Shown here: piece after piece, positions 1 to 4,435 of the stretch
Numbering within the stretch: the first letter of the stretch is position 1
Layout: the number at the start of each line of letters is the position of its first letter
Origin: Bacteriovorax sp. UBA1852
Lineage (GTDB): Bacteria; Bdellovibrionota; Bacteriovoracia; Bacteriovoracales; Bacteriovoracaceae
Direction: 5' to 3'
Assembly: GCA_002338505.1 (NCBI GenBank)
Contig: DDIK01000082.1
Span: forward strand, 1-5,917
DNA length: 5,917 nucleotides
Translations under genes and position numbers: made by a program
The notes under the pieces: model-generated
The model's database searches: none
Told to the model about the DNA's origin: nothing
The model's input: the letters and a program-made list of their open reading frames with translations, nothing else

Positions 1-500
1 TTATCAAGTGAAGCATCTAGTTGATAGTCTTCAACTGTCACTCTTACACCTGCTGTAATTTTATCATTTTGAATATATGTAAGTTGAGGATTTAGGCCTA
101 ACTTTTCTTTTAAATATGACTGTAGCTTATTAATATATTCTGATGAAAGTTCTGAACCACTACCTTCGATAGTTCCTCTCATAAAACCTTTTTTATGATC
201 GTCTAAAACAATAATCTCTTTAAAGATTAGTGGTAACATACCAAATCTCTTTTCTTCTAATAAAAACTTTAAGAAAGATACCGTTACAGGTGCAAGATCA
301 AGTCTCTTAAGAATCTCATTTAATACGCTTTCTTTTTCTTCTACTGTAAAAGACTCTAAGAAAAGTACATTCTCAAGATCGTTACTTACATTTATCGTTT
401 CTGTTAAAGATGTTAAATTCTCTGCAACATTAACGTTATTTGTTTCACCTAGTTCATAGATAGCTTTCGCATAAGCTTTTGCAATTGTTTTTTCTTTCAT
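1..500 (-). CDS. atpH: ATP synthase F1 delta subunit, 3' end beyond window
   Basis: Delta (OSCP-like) subunit of the F-type ATP synthase. It sits on top of the F1 head and ties it to the b/b' peripheral stalk. Translating the minus strand from the ATG at 500-498 gives 166 full codons with no stop, so the 3' end lies outside the window; the family is usually near 180 residues, so perhaps 10-15 are missing. The N terminus AKAYAKAIYELGE matches the family's first helix (the 'YA.AL.E' pattern). The last visible residues, GVRVTVEDYQLDASLD, match the conserved C-terminal 'G..V.V.D...D.S' strand. The start lies 7 bases after the atpF stop, and the binding site TAGGTAG begins with that stop codon, so translation is probably coupled. 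The gene is the third in the atp operon. Identification is by family pattern and context and is secure. Confidence 0.93.
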   Translation of the reverse strand, partial: MKEKTIAKAYAKAIYELGETNNVNVAENLTSLTETINVSNDLENVLFLESFTVEEKESVLNEILKRLDLAPVTVSFLKFLLEEKRFGMLPLIFKEIIVLDDHKKGFMRGTIEGSGSELSSEYINKLQSYLKEKLGLNPQLTYIQNDKITAGVRVTVEDYQLDASLD

Positions 501-507
501 TTTCTAC

Positions 508-1029
508 CTATATATTATTAAGAAGATTTGCTGTTGTTTTACCCGATAAGGTATTATCTTTTGAAATTTTATTTTTCGTGAGAGAAATAACTTCATCAAG
601 AAGAGATTCATTAAGGCTCTTAATCATGACATTCTTTTCACTTTCTAATTTATGAGCAGAGTCTTTCGTCGCTTTATCTTTGGCATCTGCCATTTCCTGA
701 ATATGACTCTTTTCAAATTCTTGCGCATCTTTTTTTGCATTAGCCAGAATACTTTCTACTTCACTCGTTACATTATTCATTTTTTCTTGATAACTCTCTA
801 GCTTTATCTGCGCTTCCTTGTCTCTCTTGTGTGCAAGTTCGACCAGCTCCTTAACTTTGATTGAGTTATCTTCAAAATGCTTTTTTATAATTGGTTTTAA
901 CTTATAAGCAATAAAACCAAAGACTAAAATAAAGTTTCCTGCAGGAACTAGTAAATCACTTAAGTGACCTGCTCCTCCACCTGCTGCAAATGTAAATGTT
1001 TGTAAAAGAATTAGTGTTAAAACTTTCAT
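508..1029 (-). CDS. atpF: ATP synthase F0 subunit b, with signal-like N terminus
   Basis: Peripheral stalk subunit b of F-type ATP synthase: membrane-anchored at its N terminus, with a long cytoplasmic coiled coil that holds F1 still against the rotor. I chose the ATG at 1029 (173 aa) because AGGGA lies 5 bases upstream. An upstream in-frame TTG at 1053 has no binding site and falls inside atpF', so it is less likely. Residues 1-16 (MKVLTLILLQTFTFAA) are hydrophobic and look like a signal peptide. A GGGAGH linker follows, then a transmembrane helix at about 25-44 and a charged, alanine/lysine/glutamate-rich coiled coil from about 50 to the end. Two hydrophobic stretches are more than the single anchor of the E. 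coli protein (156 aa). The gene starts 13 bases after atpF' and ends 7 bases before atpH. Confidence 0.92.
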   Translation of the reverse strand: MKVLTLILLQTFTFAAGGGAGHLSDLLVPAGNFILVFGFIAYKLKPIIKKHFEDNSIKVKELVELAHKRDKEAQIKLESYQEKMNNVTSEVESILANAKKDAQEFEKSHIQEMADAKDKATKDSAHKLESEKNVMIKSLNESLLDEVISLTKNKISKDNTLSGKTTANLLNNI

Positions 1030-1034
1030 TTTTT

Positions 1035-1039
1035 TCCCT
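1035..1039 (-). promoter_or_regulatory. Ribosome binding site deciding the atpF start
   Basis: On the minus strand AGGGA is followed by five A bases and then ATG at 1029-1027. This places the atpF start at that ATG rather than at the TTG at 1053, which has no purine-rich stretch at the right distance and would overlap the end of atpF'. Confidence 0.7.
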
Positions 1040-1042
1040 ACG

Positions 1043-1486
1043 TTACTGAACAATTTTAGATACTAAATCACCAGACAAACTCTCTGCCTGCTTCATTACT
1101 TCTTGCTTCTTAACTTCTAGTTCACCCTTGAAAGAATCAAGTTTTTCATTTATCTGACCATCAAGTTTTGACTCATGCTCTTTATAAGACTTCAACTCTC
1201 TGTTAACAACTTCGTCTTTCTTAGAAGAAATTATTTTAAAAGCATCTTGTCGTGCTTCTTCAATTTTTTCTTTATAGCTTTGTGCTATTTTTTCGGCTTG
1301 ATTAATCTTTTCATCTGCACCACTTTCCATCTTTGTAGTATTCTCTTCTCTCAAGTCAATAACTTCCTGAAGCTTGTTAATAAACAAGTTTCTGAGAACA
1401 AAATAAAGTATTGTTACTAAGATAAATTGAATGAAAAATGATTTATCAATTTCTAGTGATTCAAAGACAGTATAAATAGTGTCCAT
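1043..1486 (-). CDS. atpF': ATP synthase F0 subunit b' (second b-type stalk subunit)
   Basis: Second peripheral-stalk subunit of F-type ATP synthase, pairing with AtpF as a b/b' heterodimer. The 147-residue product has a short N-terminal segment, one transmembrane helix at about 16-36 (FFIQFILVTILYFVLRNLF) and a highly charged coiled coil from about 40 to the end, with no enzymatic motif. I call it b' because it directly precedes a second b-like gene and atpH; operons with separate b' and b genes are known in phototrophs and many former Deltaproteobacteria. The ATG at 1486 has AGAGG nine bases upstream, and a promoter lies about 45 bases upstream, so this is the first gene of its transcript. 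The genes for subunits a and c are not upstream of it, so they are probably elsewhere in the genome (inference). Sequence alone cannot say strictly which of the two b-type proteins is b'. Confidence 0.88.
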   Translation of the reverse strand: MDTIYTVFESLEIDKSFFIQFILVTILYFVLRNLFINKLQEVIDLREENTTKMESGADEKINQAEKIAQSYKEKIEEARQDAFKIISSKKDEVVNRELKSYKEHESKLDGQINEKLDSFKGELEVKKQEVMKQAESLSGDLVSKIVQ

Positions 1487-1530
1487 CAGTGCTGACCTCT
1501 TTAAGAATTCATGAATTAAAAGTTCACTGT

Positions 1531-1559
1531 AAAATATGCTTTAGACCTTAGAACGTCAA
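1531..1559 (-). promoter_or_regulatory. Sigma70-type promoter of the atp operon
   Basis: The -35 element TTGACG is at 1559-1554 and the -10 element TATTTT at 1536-1531, with exactly 17 bases between them. The expected transcription start is near 1524, giving a leader of about 38 bases before the atpF' ATG. Sequence upstream of the -35 is T-rich because it is the T-tract of the preceding terminator, and could also act as an UP element. Five of six bases match at -35 and four of six at -10. The position between two convincing transcription units adds support. Confidence 0.68.
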
Positions 1560-1568
1560 GAAAAGTTT

Positions 1569-1605
1569 AAGAAAAACGTAGCAATATCAACGTGTTGTGC
1601 TATGT
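1569..1605 (-). terminator. Intrinsic terminator after the par-bactofilin unit
   Basis: On the minus strand, eight bases after the bactofilin stop, ACATAGCA (1605-1598) can pair with TGCTACGT (1583-1576) with a single A-C mismatch. The run TTTTTCTT follows from 1576. A small inner pairing (CAA/TTG around CACG) could lengthen the stem with a bulge. The stem has only modest GC, so termination may be partial. Its place between a stop codon and the next promoter supports the call. Confidence 0.6.
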
Positions 1606-1612
1606 ATCAAAT

Positions 1613-1939
1613 TTAGTCGTGCATCTTTGTTGTACCATGGAATATTACTCCATCCTCAACAAAGAGTGACGGCGTGGTGATAGTACCTTCAAATCTAGCA
1701 GGCTTAACAATCTCAACCCTAGAGGCAGCTTTAATATTACCTTTCACGACACCTGAAATTATGATGACATCAGCATTAATATCAGCCTGCACGACCGCTG
1801 CCTCAGTTACAATTACCGTATCATTTGAAAAGATATTACCCTTTACTTCACCAGCAATTCTAGCAACCCCATTAAAAGATAAGTTACCTTGCAACTTGCA
1901 GCCTTCTTCTATGATTGCTGCCATATCACCATTCGCCAT
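1613..1939 (-). CDS. Bactofilin family cytoskeletal protein
   Basis: Bactofilins polymerise without nucleotide into filaments built from a right-handed beta-helix and act as scaffolds for cell shape, polar proteins or chromosome segregation. The 108-residue product is almost all bactofilin core (about residues 13-105), with very short tails. It has alternating valine/isoleucine strands broken by glycine and polar turns, and a repeated turn motif (GEVKGNI at 30-36, GVVKGNI at 63-69) about 33 residues apart. There is no transmembrane segment or enzyme motif. The ATG at 1939 has AGGA seven bases upstream, and an in-frame TAG lies further up, which bounds the start. It follows parB by 26 bases and precedes a terminator, so it is the last gene of the par unit. 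This suggests a role in placing the ParAB apparatus; in Myxococcus the bactofilins BacNOP with PadC do this. The family is secure, the role inferred. Confidence 0.93.
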   Translation of the reverse strand: MANGDMAAIIEEGCKLQGNLSFNGVARIAGEVKGNIFSNDTVIVTEAAVVQADINADVIIISGVVKGNIKAASRVEIVKPARFEGTITTPSLFVEDGVIFHGTTKMHD

Positions 1940-1949
1940 ATTTCTTTCC

Positions 1950-1965
1950 TGGTTCTATAGGACCA
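1950..1965. repeat. 16-bp near-palindrome, copy 1 (parB-bactofilin gap)
   Basis: TGGTTCTATAGGACCA directly abuts the parB stop codon (1966-1968) and fills most of the 26-base gap before the bactofilin gene. It is an inverted repeat apart from one non-matching base pair in each arm. An exact second copy lies in parB at 2752-2767. On the transcript its 3' arm touches the ribosome binding site of the bactofilin. Its function is unknown. Confidence 0.55.
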
Positions 1966-2886
1966 TTATCTCTTCAGTAGAAATTCGTAAATATCATTAA
2001 ACTCTGCCTCATTATTAAAGTTAAGAACTACCTGTCCCCCACCTTTTTTATTAGACTTTACATTAAAATGATATCCTGTTTTTTGCTCGAGCTTCTGACG
2101 ATATTGGTCAAGTTTTTCTTGAAAGTATTGATTACCTTCACTTTCTTTCTTTTCTGAAACTTTATATGATTTCTTACTTAGTTTTTCAGTATCTCTTACA
2201 GATAGCTTATTAGCTACTACCTCATTCGCAACTCTTATACATTTTTCTCTATCTTTTATAGAGGCCAATACTTTTGCATGGCCAAAAGAAAGTAGGTCCT
2301 TTTGTATCATATCTACAATTTCTCTTGGAAGCTTTAGTATTCTTAGAAAGTTTGCAATCGTTGATCTGTCTTTACCAATTTTCTTTGCAACTTCTTCTTG
2401 TGTTAATTTATAATCTTCCATTAACTGATAATAGGCTAAGGCCTCTTCAACACAATTGAGATCACTTCTTTGAACGTTCTCAATAATGGCCATAACAACT
2501 TTTTCTCTATCTGTTGCTCTCTTAACAACAACTGGAACAGCTGGTAAGCCCGCTAGCTTGGAAGCTCTTAATCTTCGCTCCCCTGCTATCAACTCATATC
2601 TTCCATCAACTTCTGCAACAATTAAAGGTTGTATTACTCCATTTTCTTTTATAGAGAGTGAAAGCTCAGCTATCTCATCTTCTTTAAATATTTTTCTTGG
2701 CTGATTTGGATTTGTAACAATTTTTTCAACTGGTACAAGTAATGGTCCTGTTGGTTCTATAGGACCACTATTTTTCGTGTCTTCTAAATCCATCATATTT
2801 TTTGCATTATTTACTATATTAGGATTCGTCGCACCTGAATTAATCAATGCTCCTATTCCTTTACCTAGTGCCATTTTCTTTGCCAT
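1966..2886 (-). CDS. parB: Chromosome-partitioning protein ParB (Spo0J family)
   Basis: CTP-dependent DNA clamp that loads at parS sites, spreads along DNA, and is pulled by ParA to separate replicated origins; it also recruits SMC. The 306-residue protein has all the expected parts. The N-terminal GKGIGALI (8-15) is the ParA-stimulating motif. A linker with G/P-rich stretches spans about 17-48. The CTP-binding ParB/Srx fold follows, with NPNQPRK (59-65), GVIQPLIV (83-90), the GERRLR motif (102-107) and ENVQRSDLN (136-144). A helix-turn-helix lies at about 161-185 (LTQEEVAKKIGKDRSTIANF), and a C-terminal dimerisation domain at about 250-306 ends in FLLKR. The ATG at 2886 follows parA by 10 bases with a strong binding site. 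The protein is full length with no missing key residue that I can see. Confidence 0.97.
   Translation of the reverse strand: MAKKMALGKGIGALINSGATNPNIVNNAKNMMDLEDTKNSGPIEPTGPLLVPVEKIVTNPNQPRKIFKEDEIAELSLSIKENGVIQPLIVAEVDGRYELIAGERRLRASKLAGLPAVPVVVKRATDREKVVMAIIENVQRSDLNCVEEALAYYQLMEDYKLTQEEVAKKIGKDRSTIANFLRILKLPREIVDMIQKDLLSFGHAKVLASIKDREKCIRVANEVVANKLSVRDTEKLSKKSYKVSEKKESEGNQYFQEKLDQYRQKLEQKTGYHFNVKSNKKGGGQVVLNFNNEAEFNDIYEFLLKR
2752..2767. repeat. 16-bp near-palindrome, copy 2 (inside parB)
   Basis: Exact copy of the TGGTTCTATAGGACCA element found after the parB stop. Here it lies in the N-terminal linker codons of parB (encoding GPIEPT). It also overlaps a perfect 7-bp inverted repeat, TGGTCCT (2743-2749) with AGGACCA (2761-2767), separated by 11 bases. 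The linker is a poorly constrained part of ParB, so the DNA is free to carry a second signal. Confidence 0.55.
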
Positions 2887-2892
2887 TTTCTA

Positions 2893-2899
2893 CTCCTTA
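2893..2899 (-). promoter_or_regulatory. parB ribosome binding site built on the parA stop codon
   Basis: On the minus strand TAAGGAG runs from 2899 to 2893: TAA is the parA stop codon and AAGGAG is a near-perfect Shine-Dalgarno sequence six bases from the parB ATG. The arrangement implies translational coupling, keeping ParA and ParB output in step. Confidence 0.8.
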
Positions 2900-3739
2900 A
2901 AGTTGTGGTTGCATCTCACTACTAATTTTTTGAATTACATGTGGTTCTGGTACACCCATGTCCTCAATCGTAGCTCTTTCGCTAAGAATAATTTCCTTAG
3001 CCAATGATAGATACGCCTCACTTCCCTTTGAAGAAATATCATATAGAATAATTGGTTTTCCAAAGCTTGGACATTCTGCAAGCTTCACATTTCTTGGTAT
3101 TACTGTCTCAAACACCTTGTCTTCAAAATGTTTTTTTATCTCTTCGACAACTTGCTTATGTAAGCTTGCACGTGAATCAAACATAGTTAGTAAGATTCCT
3201 TCCATTTCAAGAGTCGGATTTAAACTTGATTTGATCAACCTAACTGTATTTACAAGTTGCGCCAATCCTTCCATCGCCAAATATTCCGTTTGCATAGGAA
3301 CAAGATAAGTCGTAGCTGCAGTCAAAGCATTCACCGTCAGAATTCCCAAAGACGGAGGACAATCAATTAAAATATAGTCATAGTCATCTTCTACACTCTG
3401 AAATGCATTCTTAAGCCTTAACTCTCTTGCAAATTCATTAACGAGCTCAATTTCTGCTCCGGCTAAATTATTTTCAGAAGGACAAATATGTAGTCCTGGT
3501 AACTCTGTTTCATAGATCGCTTCTTTAATATCAACACCATCTTTTATGACATGATATATATTCCTATTTACATAGTGCTCCGCGTCCAAACCAACACTGA
3601 TTGAACCATTCCCTTGAGGATCGAGATCAATTATAAGTGTTCTTTTTTCGGCTACTGCTAAACAAGCTGCGAGATTGATAGTAGTTGTTGTTTTACCAAC
3701 TCCACCTTTTTGGTTCATAAGAGCTATGATTTTTGCCAT
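2897..3739 (-). CDS. parA: Chromosome-partitioning ATPase ParA (Soj family)
   Basis: ParA/MinD-type ATPase that forms DNA-bound ATP dimers on the nucleoid. ParB at parS stimulates its ATPase, producing the gradient that moves sister origins apart. The 280-residue protein starts with the deviant Walker A KGGVGKTT (11-18), with signature Lys11 and Lys16. The A' motif LIIDLDPQGN is at 35-44 and Walker B YILIDCPPSLG at 122-132. There is no N-terminal helix-turn-helix extension, so it is the chromosomal Soj type rather than a plasmid type Ia ParA. The C-terminal tail after about residue 255 is somewhat long for the family. The ATG at 3739 has AGGGAG five bases upstream. It follows rsmG by 39 bases with no terminator between them, so it is probably transcribed from upstream. 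parB follows with coupled translation, and a parS-like site lies 2.1 kb upstream. Confidence 0.97.
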   Translation of the reverse strand: MAKIIALMNQKGGVGKTTTTINLAACLAVAEKRTLIIDLDPQGNGSISVGLDAEHYVNRNIYHVIKDGVDIKEAIYETELPGLHICPSENNLAGAEIELVNEFARELRLKNAFQSVEDDYDYILIDCPPSLGILTVNALTAATTYLVPMQTEYLAMEGLAQLVNTVRLIKSSLNPTLEMEGILLTMFDSRASLHKQVVEEIKKHFEDKVFETVIPRNVKLAECPSFGKPIILYDISSKGSEAYLSLAKEIILSERATIEDMGVPEPHVIQKISSEMQPQL

Positions 3740-3778
3740 TAAATCTCCCTAAATTATAGATTGTGTTCTAATGAATTT

Positions 3779-4435
3779 TTAAAGGAATTGACTAAGGCTG
3801 ACAAGATTTTTATTCGATTTTTTCTTAAAGTTATTAACTTCTGTTCTACGTAGAACGTTTCTATTTCTAAGAACAACTATCATCCGACCATCTGTGTTGG
3901 GTATTTCTAATAATGTCTCTTCGATTATTTCCCAGTGCTTTGGAAGCCAATCTAAATCTTCTAATTCGTAAAAGTTAGGCCCTTTATAAAATACGGCATA
4001 GACTGTTTTATCTGAGATGATCTGTGGTAAAAGATTTTTGATAGTACTCACTGCTTTGAATGTAATAACACAGTCTTTATCAATGTATACATTTTCAAAG
4101 CGCTGATGATAAGTACTTACATTTTTCAGTCCGATGTTTTGCGCAATCTGGCTTACTACCTTTGCCTTCTTCCCTCTTGCTTCGAAACCAATAAACTTAG
4201 TGCCAGGATTTAGAGAAGCCAAAGGGAGAAGTGGGAACCCACCGCCAAAACCTACATCAACATGCACATTAACTTTCTTATATATATTTTTGAGACATTT
4301 GATATTTGAGAAAGGAAATACTGAGTCTACATATTGCTTATTATAAAAGTCATCATCCGATAATATTCGCGTAAGATTAATACCTGCAAACTCACCTCTA
4401 ACTTGTTCTAAATACTTTTTACAAAAATCATTCAT
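3779..4435 (-). CDS. rsmG: 16S rRNA (guanine527-N7)-methyltransferase RsmG
   Basis: SAM-dependent enzyme that places the N7-methyl group on G527 of 16S rRNA in the 530 loop; in other bacteria its loss gives low-level streptomycin resistance. The 218-residue protein shows the family's N-terminal INLTRI (19-24) and QYVDS (34-38), then the SAM-binding loop VDVGFGGGFP (59-68), with the acidic residue of motif II in FEARGKKAK (84-92). A motif resembling the usual 'SRAVA' reads FKAVS (126-130), and a late strand reads GRMIVVLRN. A basic tail of about 20 residues follows, rich in Lys and Asn. The ATG at 4435 overlaps the mnmG stop (ATGA), with no visible Shine-Dalgarno, so translation is likely coupled to mnmG. 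The family call is firm; several motif residues are divergent. Confidence 0.93.
   Translation of the reverse strand: MNDFCKKYLEQVRGEFAGINLTRILSDDDFYNKQYVDSVFPFSNIKCLKNIYKKVNVHVDVGFGGGFPLLPLASLNPGTKFIGFEARGKKAKVVSQIAQNIGLKNVSTYHQRFENVYIDKDCVITFKAVSTIKNLLPQIISDKTVYAVFYKGPNFYELEDLDWLPKHWEIIEETLLEIPNTDGRMIVVLRNRNVLRRTEVNNFKKKSNKNLVSLSQFL
3842..3857. other. Weak parS-like palindrome in rsmG
   Basis: TGTTCTACGTAGAACG matches 13 of 16 positions of the parS form TGTTCCACGTGGAACA and contains a perfect 14-bp palindrome, GTTCTACGTAGAAC (3843-3856). The two bases flanking ACGT differ from parS symmetrically (T/A in place of C/G), so ParB binding is uncertain. It lies in the codons for the variable C-terminal tail of RsmG, about 110 bp from the parA start. 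Confidence 0.3.

Noticed and set aside
1030..1053. TTG start for atpF at 1053, giving 181 aa.
   Set aside because: It overlaps the end of atpF' and has no Shine-Dalgarno; the ATG at 1029 has AGGGA at good spacing and begins a sensible signal-like segment.
1510..1512. ATG in the atp leader as the true atpF' start.
   Set aside because: It is followed after two codons by TAA and is out of frame with atpF'; the ATG at 1486 has AGAGG upstream.
1674..2000. Plus-strand open frame opposite the bactofilin gene (108 aa), and other plus-strand frames such as 2958-3308 and 5618-5911.
   Set aside because: They mirror strong conserved genes on the other strand, have no recognisable family, and lack convincing start signals.
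3164..3179. CACGTG hexamer in parA with partial parS resemblance (GCTTGCACGTGAATCA).
   Set aside because: It matches only 12 of 16 parS positions, lacks symmetric arms outside the hexamer, and sits in conserved ParA codons that explain the sequence.
3740..3782. TATAAT at 3753-3758 as a possible parA promoter.
   Set aside because: No -35 better than TTAAAA at 18 bases, and the start point would fall in the parA ribosome binding site. A short AT-rich gap easily gives TATAAT by chance.
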